From the NCBI RefSeq assembly GCF_000429925.1, contig NZ_KE386987.1:47976-111975 (forward strand): a stretch of DNA of 64,000 nucleotides, written 5' to 3'. Below the pieces are notes generated by a model that saw only the letters and a list, made by a program, of their open reading frames with translations, was not told the origin of the DNA and ran no database searches. The DNA comes from Desulfatirhabdium butyrativorans DSM 18734. Lineage in GTDB: Bacteria > Desulfobacterota > Desulfobacteria > Desulfobacterales > Desulfatirhabdiaceae. This document shows positions 18,238 to 26,166 of the stretch, piece by piece. The first letter of the stretch is position 1, and each line of letters opens with the position of its first letter. Position numbers and translations under genes: made by a program.

Positions 18238-18261
18238 GGTGGTCGATTTTCGAACACCACC
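18238..18261. promoter_or_regulatory. Candidate activator-binding dyad (UAS)
   Basis: GGTGGTCGA, six bases, then TCGAACACC (eight of nine positions pair; flanked by ACC): an interrupted dyad centred about 65 bases upstream of the -24 element. That is a usual enhancer position for a sigma-54 activator. The site also lies 170 bases before the activator gene itself, so it could serve autoregulation. No other strong dyad is seen in 18069-18429. Confidence 0.45.
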
Positions 18262-18429
18262 TGTCAGAAAAAGCTTGCCAGCCATACGGCATCTGATTTA
18301 ATCAATCCCCGATTGGTCCGCAGCAAATCGATTGGTCTCATCCAGGCCTGAGCATGCGGCGATCTATGGGCTTGGGGTATTTCAGCGCGTTTGACTGAGT
18401 GATCTGATCGTCATTCCTGGAGGTGGGAT

Positions 18430-20487
18430 ATGTACGAGCTGGTCTGGCAAGGGTCCGGTTATCACATCGTCGAGCGAAATTCCGGTTCCGTGGAATCCTC
18501 CTCCGAATTTCGCTCTGCGGCGCTGCCGCTGTCTACCGGCAGCAGGATCGATCGTTCCCATTGGAAACGTTTCGTCCAGAACGGCTCGATGGACACGGCC
18601 GTCGTCTGTCCCCCCATCGGAACATCCTGGCTTCGGTGCCGGGAAATGGGTGTCGATCCTGCAGTCGGCAAATGCCGGAACATTCTTCCCGAAGCCGAAT
18701 TCAGCGAGAGCCACCGCCGGCTGCAGGCGCTGTCGCAGGAGACAAAGCGCCGCCTCTACGATCTGGTCCGCGATCAGGGGCTGCTGGTGACCATCAGCGA
18801 CCCGCAGGGGATCCTGGTGACAATGTTCGGCGACCACCGCACCCTTGTCATTGCCGATCGCCTGCATTTCGGTCCGGGCGCCGATTGGTCCGAGAAGAGT
18901 GTTGGCACCAACGCCATCGGAACGGCGCTTGCCGAATGCCGCTCGTTGCAGGTGGCCGGTTTCGAGCATTTCTGCGAAGGTCACCATGAGTGGGTCTGCA
19001 CCGCCGCCCCGGTTTTCGGCATCAGCGGCGATGTGGTCGGCTGCGTGGATGTTTCCGGCCCCAAAACCGTTGACCACAGCCGGGCGCTGTCCCTGGTGAT
19101 GATCGGCGCCCGCGCCATCGAGCGGGAGCTCTTCCGCCAGCATATCGGGGCATTTGGCGCCCTTGCCGAAGGAGCGATCCGGTCACGAATGCCTGAAGCC
19201 GAGATGACGGGGATCGTCGTGCTGGATATGCAGGGCCGAATCGTGTTCGTGAATCCGGCGGCAGTCGAACTGCTGGGCCGGGCGGTGATGCATGCGGCCG
19301 GGATGAGCGCCGATGAACTGTTTGCATGGGGCGGTGGTTCCTTCCGGAGGATATCGTTTCGGGAGATGCATCGTTGCGGTTCAATTTCGGTCACCTTCCG
19401 GCCCAACCCGGCCATCCCGGTGCAGGCGTTTCCGCTGGTATCTCCCAACGGCGTTTTTTCCGGCATGGCGCTTGCCATCTGGACGAGAGCGGCTGCAAGT
19501 GTTCGCAGGCGCGTTTCACCTGCCGCTCTGAGCACCGATCCCTTTCAGCGGATTCTCGGCGAAAGCGACCCGCTGCAACAGGCCATCGCCACGGCGCGGC
19601 GGATCGCCTCGACAGCCATCCCGGTTCTGATCACCGGCGAAAGCGGTGTGGGTAAGGAGGTGATGGCCCGCGCCATCCACGAGGCCAGCCCCCGATCCAG
19701 AGGACCTTTTGTTGCCGTCAATTGTGGGGCCATACCGGCCGAGCTCATTCAAAGCGAGCTTTTCGGGTATGAGGAAGGGGCTTTTACGGGAGCGCGGCGC
19801 GGAGGGGCGTCGGGGAAATTTGAGCAGGCTTCCGGCGGGACGTTGTTTCTGGATGAAATCGGCGAGATGCCAGCTTCCATGCAGGTGAATCTGCTTCGGG
19901 TGATCGAGGATGGGCAGGTGACGCGGGTGGGCGGAAGCAGACCCATTCCCGTGGATGTCCGGTTGATTGCCGCAACCCATCAGGACATCGACACCCGGAT
20001 GGCATCCGGGGCGTTTCGTCGTGATCTCTACTACCGCATTCATGGCGTTCGCATCGAAATTCCGCCGCTTCGGAAAAGGGGAGGCGATATCGTGCTGCTG
20101 GCCAGGCGATTCATTGAGGAAATGGCTCCCAAACTGGGCAGACAGATCCGCAGTATCGACGATGGCTTCTTCGACGCGCTGAAAGCCTACGACTGGCCGG
20201 GCAATGTGCGGGAATTGCGCCATGCCGTCGAGAGCGCCATCGCCCTGATGCAGGCGGAAACGCTGGGAGTGGACAGCCTGCCCGAAGCGATCCGGAGAAA
20301 CCGGCGAACGGCAGCAAGCGCTCCGACGTCAGCTCAAAGCCGCGAACTCAATTTGGAAGTCCTGGAAAAGGCCGCCATTCGAGATGCCTGGCGCAGCTTG
20401 AACGGGAACGTGACGCAGATGGCCAGAGCGCTTGGCATCGGGAGAAACACGTTGTATGCCAAGATGAAAAAATACGGGATTGCATAA
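18430..20487 (+). CDS. acoR: Sigma-54-dependent transcriptional activator, AcoR-like
   Basis: A 685-residue enhancer-binding protein. An N-terminal region with a GAF-type sensor spans ~100-240 ([20 protein letters not shown], as in AcoR proteins), and a PAS-like segment spans ~255-350. The AAA+ domain has Walker A GESGVGKE (403-410), the sigma-54 contact loop GAFTGA (450-455) and Walker [12 protein letters not shown] Fis-type helix-turn-helix closes the chain ([23 protein letters not shown]). GGAGG precedes the ATG. It is divergent from the E2-first dehydrogenase operon that carries a matching promoter, so it is very probably its activator, responding to acetoin or a related compound. Confidence 0.93.
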   Translation: MYELVWQGSGYHIVERNSGSVESSSEFRSAALPLSTGSRIDRSHWKRFVQNGSMDTAVVCPPIGTSWLRCREMGVDPAVGKCRNILPEAEFSESHRRLQALSQETKRRLYDLVRDQGLLVTISDPQGILVTMFGDHRTLVIADRLHFGPGADWSEKSVGTNAIGTALAECRSLQVAGFEHFCEGHHEWVCTAAPVFGISGDVVGCVDVSGPKTVDHSRALSLVMIGARAIERELFRQHIGAFGALAEGAIRSRMPEAEMTGIVVLDMQGRIVFVNPAAVELLGRAVMHAAGMSADELFAWGGGSFRRISFREMHRCGSISVTFRPNPAIPVQAFPLVSPNGVFSGMALAIWTRAAASVRRRVSPAALSTDPFQRILGESDPLQQAIATARRIASTAIPVLITGESGVGKEVMARAIHEASPRSRGPFVAVNCGAIPAELIQSELFGYEEGAFTGARRGGASGKFEQASGGTLFLDEIGEMPASMQVNLLRVIEDGQVTRVGGSRPIPVDVRLIAATHQDIDTRMASGAFRRDLYYRIHGVRIEIPPLRKRGGDIVLLARRFIEEMAPKLGRQIRSIDDGFFDALKAYDWPGNVRELRHAVESAIALMQAETLGVDSLPEAIRRNRRTAASAPTSAQSRELNLEVLEKAAIRDAWRSLNGNVTQMARALGIGRNTLYAKMKKYGIA

Positions 20488-20594
20488 ACGAATTGGTCAA
20501 CTGGATTGGATAACCGATGCATTGAGGAAAAGCTGCATCAAAAAGCACATTGAGCAGGCTCTTGCTTTTCCCTTCTGGACGCGAGGACACGGCA

Positions 20595-21305
20595 CTAACG
20601 ATAGGTGATCAGATCAGGTGGTTTTTGCATCAACAGATGGCAAACATCATTGAAACCGGAAAGAAAAACCCCCCGTTTTCCAATAAAGAACCGGCTTACC
20701 GATGCGTTCAGAACCTGCCAGGAAATTTCCATGGCCTTCGGATCCGAAAGCCCGAGAGCAAGCTTCATCCAAATCCCGATCGGCCCGCCCGAAGTAAAGA
20801 CGGCAACATGCTTCATGCCGGCGCTGATGCGCATGATCGTATCCACTCCGTCCCGCACCCGCTCGATGATGGACGGCCATGTCGGTTCTCCCGGGAGAAC
20901 CCGTTTGCCGCTGGCCCATTCCATCATGACGATTTCAAACAATTTCTGAAACGCTTTACGATCCGTTTGGGCTTGTTGAATCATTTCGGCGAGTGAGACA
21001 TCGGTTCGCAGCATCTCGGCGACATGGTTATCCCAGATGCCGAACGCGTCATATTCATCAAAAGCGGGCAGAACAATCGGCTCCGGCATTTGCCATCCGG
21101 CTTGCCGGTAAACGTCGAGGAACGTCCGGGCCGTTTGCTGCTGCCTGTTCATCGTTCCGCTCACCACGGCATCGAAATGGATACCTAGATCGAGGCAATG
21201 GTTCCCGAGGATTTCGGCTTGACGAAACCCCAGGGGAGAAAGCGCATCGTAGTTGGCTGTTCCAAAAGACGCCTGACCGTGGCGGATGACGTAGACAAGA
21301 CTCAT
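20595..21305 (-). CDS. Histidine phosphatase (phosphoglycerate mutase-like) family protein
   Basis: A 236-residue protein with the N-terminal RHG motif (VYVIRHGQASFG), the partner SGTMNRQQQTARTF region, and a conserved late segment (VAVFTSGGPIGIWM) where many members have a second His. Here the usual SHGG-type histidine motif reads TSGG, a substitution found in some environmental relatives. The frame is open to 21455, but the ATG at 21305 (MSLVYVIRHG) is the family start. Substrate unknown; cytoplasmic. It is convergent with the activator gene. Confidence 0.85.
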   Translation of the reverse strand: MSLVYVIRHGQASFGTANYDALSPLGFRQAEILGNHCLDLGIHFDAVVSGTMNRQQQTARTFLDVYRQAGWQMPEPIVLPAFDEYDAFGIWDNHVAEMLRTDVSLAEMIQQAQTDRKAFQKLFEIVMMEWASGKRVLPGEPTWPSIIERVRDGVDTIMRISAGMKHVAVFTSGGPIGIWMKLALGLSDPKAMEISWQVLNASVSRFFIGKRGVFLSGFNDVCHLLMQKPPDLITYR

Positions 21306-21338
21306 GTGAGTGACCCGATTTTCTCGATGAACGATGTT

Positions 21339-21650
21339 TGACGGACTCGCAAAAAGTCCGATGCTCTTGTCTAACCCGCAGGAGAGCGGGTGCATTTTGC
21401 TTGCGCAGCGGAAAAACTCAGCAGCCCGATCTCGTAAGATCGGGCGGATGGCCAAGACGGAAACGAAGGTTTTCTGAAAGGCAACCTACTGTTTTTCAGC
21501 CGAAAATGGATGAAGCGCGTCCGCCCGATCCAACGATCTCCGGCTGCTTCAAACACGTTTCCGCTGCTTCGCAAAACACCACCCGCCCTCCTGCTGGAAG
21601 CCCGGCATTAGAAGGAAATCGGTAAGTAGCGACTTTTTGCGAGTCCATCA
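21339..21650. repeat. 312-bp element with 20-bp inverted ends
   Basis: Left end TGACGGACTCGCAAAAAGTC and right end GACTTTTTGCGAGTCCATCA are inverse to each other with two mismatches. The interior contains GCCCGATCTCGTAAGATCGGGC, a perfect hairpin, and a segment (GCTTCAAACACGTTTCCGCTGC) shared with the longer elements at 39484 and 47435. It has no coding capacity and looks like a non-autonomous mobile element. Confidence 0.8.
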
Positions 21651-21687
21651 TGTTTGGATGGTAGTTTGGATGCTGTTCTGCGATATG

Positions 21688-21814
21688 GTGCCTGAACGGA
21701 AACCCCGTTTTGGTGACAACCTGAGACGGAGGGCAGACTGTTTCACGCTGTATCGCAAAATTGCCTGCCCGCAGGCGGCGCGTTGCTCCAAATAGGGGTT
21801 TTTCGTTCAGGCAC
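21688..21814. repeat. Full-length 127-bp inverted-end repeat (MITE/REPIN-like)
   Basis: GTGCCTGAACGGAAACCCCG at the left and GGGGTTTTTCGTTCAGGCAC at the right. The interior is almost identical to the copy at 12832-12958 and in the same orientation. It lies 120 bases upstream of etfB. Confidence 0.9.
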
Positions 21815-21876
21815 GATATAGATGAGTCGAGAGTTGAAAGCAAGGAAAAAAGAACAAACGTTCGTTTTATCTTGAC

Positions 21877-21894
21877 CTGGCATATTCGATGCGG
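21877..21894 (+). promoter_or_regulatory. Candidate sigma-54 promoter of etfB
   Basis: TGGCATATTCGATGC has GG and GC ten bases apart as in -24/-12 promoters, with five of six bases of the first block. A small dyad AAACG-TT-CGTTT (21857-21868) lies directly upstream. The site is 40 bases from the etfB start. A weak sigma-70 reading (TTGACC at 21873) competes, so confidence is limited. Confidence 0.4.
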
Positions 21895-21932
21895 CAAGAT
21901 AAATTGCAAAAATGGACAGAAAGGTCGTACGA

Positions 21933-22739
21933 ATGCGACTGTGCAGTGTGGTCTGTATTAAAGCGATTCCGGATGAGACTTCCGAAGGGTACCGGGGCGT
22001 GCCGGGAAGCCCGGATGCGAGCGATGAAGGCCGTTTCCGGATGAACCGCTATGACGCCTACAGTCTCGAAGCAGCACTTGGCCTGAAGAGCCAGTTCGGT
22101 GATATGCATATCCATGCCTTGGGGATCGGGCCCTCGGGAACGGAGTCTGTTCTGAAAAGGGCCATCGGTATGGGTGCGGATGCCGCATGGTTTTTCCGGA
22201 CCGAACCATCGGATGGCGATGATCCGTTCCGGACGGCCCATTGTATTGCAGAAGTGATCGGCTCAATTGACTGTAATCTGTTGTTTTTTGGCTATATGGC
22301 CGAAGATTCCCAGCGGGGCCTCGTTGGTCCGATGACTGCCGCCTTGCTTGACTGGCCCTGTGTGAGCGCCGTGGTGTCTGAAAGAGGCGATCCGGATGCT
22401 TTCCAGAAGGTGGGCCTTCGATTGGAAAGAGAGCTCGAAGGGGGGATCATCGAGGAAATCGCCTGCAGGCTGCCTGCCGTATTGACGATCCAGACCAGGG
22501 CCACAACCCCTCGATATCCCGCACTTTCGCGGATGCTGCGCAGCGCACAAGCGATTGAAACCCTTTCTGCCGATCCTATCGAGCGGGTATCCATCCCCCA
22601 AAGACAGGGCCGGATCGATGCCATTCCGCCCCGGGCCAGCCGCTGCCTGCGCCTGCTCGATGGCCCTGTCGAAGCGCAGGCGCTTTCGTTGCTCAAAATC
22701 CTTTCAGAGGAACACCGCATATTTGCGCCAGCGCCATGA
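21933..22739 (+). CDS. etfB: Electron transfer flavoprotein, beta subunit
   Basis: A 268-residue ETF beta/FixA-type subunit, which binds AMP or a second FAD and, with the alpha subunit, accepts electrons from a dehydrogenase. VCIKAIPDETSEG at the start, NRYDAYSLEAALGLK, and the family pattern LLFFGYMAEDSQRGLVGPMTAALLDWPCVSAV are clear. An upstream ATG at 21912 lacks a ribosome-binding site; ATG at 21933 follows AAGG and gives the usual N-terminus. The stop overlaps etfA by four bases. No acyl-CoA dehydrogenase is encoded next to it, so the partner is unknown. Confidence 0.9.
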   Translation: MRLCSVVCIKAIPDETSEGYRGVPGSPDASDEGRFRMNRYDAYSLEAALGLKSQFGDMHIHALGIGPSGTESVLKRAIGMGADAAWFFRTEPSDGDDPFRTAHCIAEVIGSIDCNLLFFGYMAEDSQRGLVGPMTAALLDWPCVSAVVSERGDPDAFQKVGLRLERELEGGIIEEIACRLPAVLTIQTRATTPRYPALSRMLRSAQAIETLSADPIERVSIPQRQGRIDAIPPRASRCLRLLDGPVEAQALSLLKILSEEHRIFAPAP

Positions 22740-23875
22740 AGACAACGCCAAGAGCCATCATCCTGTTGCCAGATTTGCCGGAAGAGGGGCAGAAGACGAT
22801 CGCCGATCTGCCGAGGCTGCTGAATTTTGCCGAGAGCGCCTTTTCCCGGTTGCCACAGTCCGGCCTCCGATTCCCGGAAACTGATGCAATCCCGTCCGAG
22901 TCTGAAATCGACGGCCCGGCAAAGGTCTGCGACGGCCTACAGCCCGTCCATGAGGACCCGGATGCATGCGTTTCTCCGCTTGTGGCCATGCTGGTGCGGG
23001 ATGAGCCATCCATCGAACGGATGAACCAAATGCTTCCGGGCGTGGATTTGCTCTTTGGCAAAATCGAATCGGGAACCCTTCAGGAAAAATCCCCAACACC
23101 CTGGTGCCATCTTGCCTCCGCATGGGCTGAGTTACTCGAAGGGCTGTCTCCGGCCCTTGTCATCCTGCCCCACACCATCGATGGACTTCAGCTTGCCGCG
23201 GGTCTTGCGGTTCGGCTGCAGGCGGCCTGCATCCCGGGGGTGCTGGATGTCGAAGCGCATGAATCGGGATGCTGTTTCCATCGTCTCGAGGAAGGTGGCA
23301 GGGTCGTTTCCCGCATTGCAGCGCATACGCCCGGCGTCATTGTCACGGTTGACGATGCATACCGGCCAAGGCAGGTCGCAGTGCGCTCCAAATGCAGGCG
23401 AGCCGTCCGGGTGAAAGCCATCCGATCCGAAACCGATACCCGCTGCCGTGTCATCGGCAGACGCAAGCCAGCAGCCGATACCCGGGATCTCGATACGGCC
23501 CGGGTGGTTGTGGCGGTCGGCAGAGGAATGGGAGAAGCCGAAGATCTTCCCCGGATTCAGGAATTCGCAGCGACTTTTCCGGGCTCTGCGCTGGCGGGAA
23601 GCCGATGCGCCTGCGATCTGGGATGGATTCCACCGGAGCGGCAGATCGGTGTGACCGGAAAGAGCGTTTCCCCCGAGCTCTATGTCGCCTGCGGCATTTC
23701 GGGTGCGCCGCAACACATTGCCGGCATGCACCGGTCAAAGACAGTCGTTTCCATCAACAGTGATCCCCATGCCGCCATTTTCCGGCACAGCGATGTCGGT
23801 ATCGTGGCCGACATGTTTTCGTTCGTTGCGGCATGGATCGATCTGCTTCAACAATGCCAACAGAAAGGAACATGA
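22736..23875 (+). CDS. etfA: Electron transfer flavoprotein, alpha subunit
   Basis: A 379-residue ETF alpha/FixB subunit. The C-terminal FAD domain is well conserved (ARVVVAVGRGMG, GVTGKSVSPELYVACGISGAPQHIAGM, INSDPHAAIFRHSDVGIVAD). The N-terminal ~110 residues are more divergent than usual and include an insertion of roughly 50 residues (DEPSIERMNQMLPGVDLL). No extra ferredoxin-type cysteine motif is seen. It overlaps etfB at its start, and the downstream DUF362 gene follows by two bases, so all three are probably one operon. Confidence 0.9.
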   Translation: MKTTPRAIILLPDLPEEGQKTIADLPRLLNFAESAFSRLPQSGLRFPETDAIPSESEIDGPAKVCDGLQPVHEDPDACVSPLVAMLVRDEPSIERMNQMLPGVDLLFGKIESGTLQEKSPTPWCHLASAWAELLEGLSPALVILPHTIDGLQLAAGLAVRLQAACIPGVLDVEAHESGCCFHRLEEGGRVVSRIAAHTPGVIVTVDDAYRPRQVAVRSKCRRAVRVKAIRSETDTRCRVIGRRKPAADTRDLDTARVVVAVGRGMGEAEDLPRIQEFAATFPGSALAGSRCACDLGWIPPERQIGVTGKSVSPELYVACGISGAPQHIAGMHRSKTVVSINSDPHAAIFRHSDVGIVADMFSFVAAWIDLLQQCQQKGT

Positions 23876-23877
23876 TC

Positions 23878-25209
23878 ATGCCTTCCATTCCCGTTTCGGT
23901 GCTCCGCTACGAAACACCTTTTCAATCGGTGAGCCAGGCCGTTACCCTCGCCAACGGTCTGGCGCAACTGCCTGCAAACGCCAAGGTGCTCATCAAGCCC
24001 AACATCGTTTTCTGGACCCGCGCCACGGATTTCCCCAAATACGGGGTAATCACCACTTCCCGCGTGGTCGAAGATATTGTGGCCCTGCTAAAGGACCACG
24101 GCGTAGCCGGAATCACCATTGCCGAAGGTACCATCGTGCGGGACCCGAAAGACAAGGAAACGGCCAGGGCGGCCTTCGAAGGACTGGGCTATGGGGTGCT
24201 GGGCAAGCGATACGGGGTGCAGGCCGTCAGCTTCTGGGAGCGGCCTTATCGAAAGGTGGATTTTGGCGACGGCATGACGCTCCATGTCGCAGAAGACATT
24301 CTGGATGCGGATTTTGTGGTCAATCTGCCGGTGATGAAAACGCACAACCAGACCATGGTCAGTCTCGGCATCAAAAATCTCAAAGGGGCGCTTGATATCG
24401 CCTCCAGAAAGAAATGCCACCGGATGGATGCGGAAAACAACCTGCATCACATGGTGGCCCGGCTGGCCGATCCGATGCCGCCGATGTTGACCGTGATCGA
24501 CGGGATTTTTACCAACGAAAGGGGTCCCAGCTTCGATGGAAAGATGCGCAGAAGCAACCTGCTGGTGGCATCCGCTGATGTGCTTTCTGCGGATATGGTC
24601 GGCGCCAGGCTTCTGGGCTGGGAACCCAAAGATATCCCGCATCTGGCGTGCGCCGCTGCGCACAGAGGCCGACCGGTCGATGGTACCGATATCGAGATTC
24701 TGGGGGAATCGGTCGAGAAACTCGCCCGCCGGCACGAGTTTGATTTTGTCTATACAGAAGATCAGGAGGAAGTGCTTCCGCTTCCGTTCGCGCAAATGGG
24801 CATGAAGGGACTTTCCTATCGCAAATACGATTTGTCCATGTGCACCTATTGTTCCGGCATCAACGGTGTGGTACTGTCTGCCATCCGGTATGCATGGAAG
24901 GGGCAGCCCTTCGACAAGGTGGAAGTGCTGACCGGAAAATCCATGTGGCCGACGCCGGGGATGAAGAAAACCATATTGCTGGGCCAATGCATTTACAAGG
25001 CCAACAAGGATCATCCGGACATTCAGGAAATGATCGCCGTCAAAGGCTGCCCGCCAAAACCGGAGGAAATCGTTTCCGCCCTGCACCAGGCGGGCATTCC
25101 GGTGGATCCCAAAATTTTTGAAAACATCGATCTGCTGCCCGGCTTCTTTCTGAGCCGGTATGAAGGAAAACCGGAATTCGATCCATCCTTTTTCCGGGTT
25201 GTCCAGTAA
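23878..25209 (+). CDS. DUF362 domain-containing protein
   Basis: A 443-residue DUF362 protein. KVLIKPNIVFWTRATDFPKYGVITTSRVVEDIVALLKDHG is the hallmark start, followed by NLPVMKTHNQTMVSLGIKNLKGALD and the DVLSADMVGARLLG segment. The family is thought to bind iron-sulfur clusters or cofactors in anaerobes, but no defined reaction is known. Here the classical C-terminal 4Fe-4S pair is absent; only MCTYCSG and scattered cysteines remain. The second of two nearby ATGs (23878) has AAAGGA eight bases before it. Directly behind etfA it may form a functional unit with the flavoprotein. Confidence 0.88.
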   Translation: MPSIPVSVLRYETPFQSVSQAVTLANGLAQLPANAKVLIKPNIVFWTRATDFPKYGVITTSRVVEDIVALLKDHGVAGITIAEGTIVRDPKDKETARAAFEGLGYGVLGKRYGVQAVSFWERPYRKVDFGDGMTLHVAEDILDADFVVNLPVMKTHNQTMVSLGIKNLKGALDIASRKKCHRMDAENNLHHMVARLADPMPPMLTVIDGIFTNERGPSFDGKMRRSNLLVASADVLSADMVGARLLGWEPKDIPHLACAAAHRGRPVDGTDIEILGESVEKLARRHEFDFVYTEDQEEVLPLPFAQMGMKGLSYRKYDLSMCTYCSGINGVVLSAIRYAWKGQPFDKVEVLTGKSMWPTPGMKKTILLGQCIYKANKDHPDIQEMIAVKGCPPKPEEIVSALHQAGIPVDPKIFENIDLLPGFFLSRYEGKPEFDPSFFRVVQ

Positions 25210-25271
25210 ATGCTCGTGGTTAGGCCCCGCCGTCGGAAATGAAAATACAACCGATCATTCCGGCGAAGGCA

Positions 25272-25340
25272 GGAGTCAGGGGTCAGGAGTCAGGAGTCAG
25301 AAGTCAGGGGTCAGAAGGCAGAAGACAGAAGACAGAAGAA
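25272..25340. repeat. Heptamer tandem repeat (GGAGTCA family)
   Basis: About ten 7-bp units, GGAGTCA, GGGGTCA, GAAGTCA and then drifting to GAAGACA. The unit is the reverse complement of the array at 5499-5552. The sequence between the DUF362 stop and this array has nothing recognisable. Confidence 0.9.
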
Positions 25341-25360
25341 ATGCGGATGACTGCTATTTC

Positions 25361-25442
25361 GTGTCTGAACGAAAAACCCCTATTCGGAGCAGCCCGCCCT
25401 CCGGCTCAGGTTGTACCCAAAACGGGTTTCCCGTTCAGGCAC
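25361..25442. repeat. Shortened (82-bp) inverted-end repeat, opposite orientation
   Basis: GTGTCTGAACGAAAAACCCC ... GGGTTTCCCGTTCAGGCAC. Both ends are intact but about 45 bp of the interior (GGCAGGCAATTTTGCGAT part) is missing relative to the 127-bp copies, and the element is inverted with respect to them. Confidence 0.88.
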
Positions 25443-25618
25443 GATTTATACTGAACTGCGGGCCGCTGCACCTGCGACTGTCATTCATCGCGGCGCAGCA
25501 CTGCTGCATGGGGAATTCTGGCGTAATCCCGCCTTTGCCGGGAGGAATCCAGTTCGATCATGGCGGGGCTTTGCCAGGTTCTGGACTCCTCCTGCCGGAG
25601 GCAGGATTTCGCCGGGGT

Positions 25619-25660
25619 GACTGCCCACTGCCGACTGCCGACTGCCAACCGCCCGCTGCC
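25619..25660. repeat. Heptamer tandem repeat (GACTGCC)
   Basis: Six 7-bp units (GACTGCC, CACTGCC, GACTGCC, GACTGCC, AACCGCC, CGCTGCC) end directly before the ribosome-binding site of the DUF3124 gene. The sequence between 25443 and 25618 is an imperfect REP-like stretch (CCCGCCTTTGCCGGGAGGAATCC) without a gene. Confidence 0.8.
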
Positions 25661-25674
25661 GAGAGGTGAATGCG

Positions 25675-26166
25675 ATGCGCACGCCCGGATTGAAAACCGT
25701 TTTGTGGTTCTTTCTGACGATCGGATGCTGGATTGCCGTATGCGGCACGGCGGAAGCCGAGGTCAGGCACCTGAGCGGCCAGACCCTTTATGTGCCTGCC
25801 TATTCTCACATTTATTACGGTGACCGGGAAAGGCCGATGCTCCTGACCGTCACCCTGAGTGTGCGCAATACCGATCTTTCCGCTCCTATTTCCCTTCAAA
25901 GCGTGGAGTATTACGATTCGAACGGAAAGCGTGTCTCGAGCATGATCCAGGAGCCGATGCCCCTTGCACCGCTGTCTTCCACCCGGTTTGTCATCAAGGA
26001 ATCGGATGCCAGCGGCGGATCCGGGGCATGCTTTGTGGTCCGCTGGAAATCCGCCAAGCCGGTTACGGAGCCCGTGGTCGAATCGATCATGATCAATACC
26101 CAGTCTCAATTGGGGATTTCGTTCACTTCCCCGGCCCGGGTGCTTGAGGAAATCATCGCCAGATGA
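25675..26166 (+). CDS. DUF3124 domain-containing exported protein
   Basis: A 163-residue protein with an N-terminal signal sequence (KTVLWFFLTIGCWIAVCGTAEAE, cleavage near the AEA), so it is exported to the periplasm or outer membrane. The mature part (LYVPAYSHIYYGD, LSVRNTDLSAPI, YYDSNGKRVSSMI, MPLAPLSSTRFVIKE) matches DUF3124, a small beta-rich family of unknown function. An in-frame GTG at 25666 exists, but ATG at 25675 is better placed behind AGAGGTG. The stop overlaps the next gene's start by four bases. Confidence 0.82.
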   Translation: MRTPGLKTVLWFFLTIGCWIAVCGTAEAEVRHLSGQTLYVPAYSHIYYGDRERPMLLTVTLSVRNTDLSAPISLQSVEYYDSNGKRVSSMIQEPMPLAPLSSTRFVIKESDASGGSGACFVVRWKSAKPVTEPVVESIMINTQSQLGISFTSPARVLEEIIAR

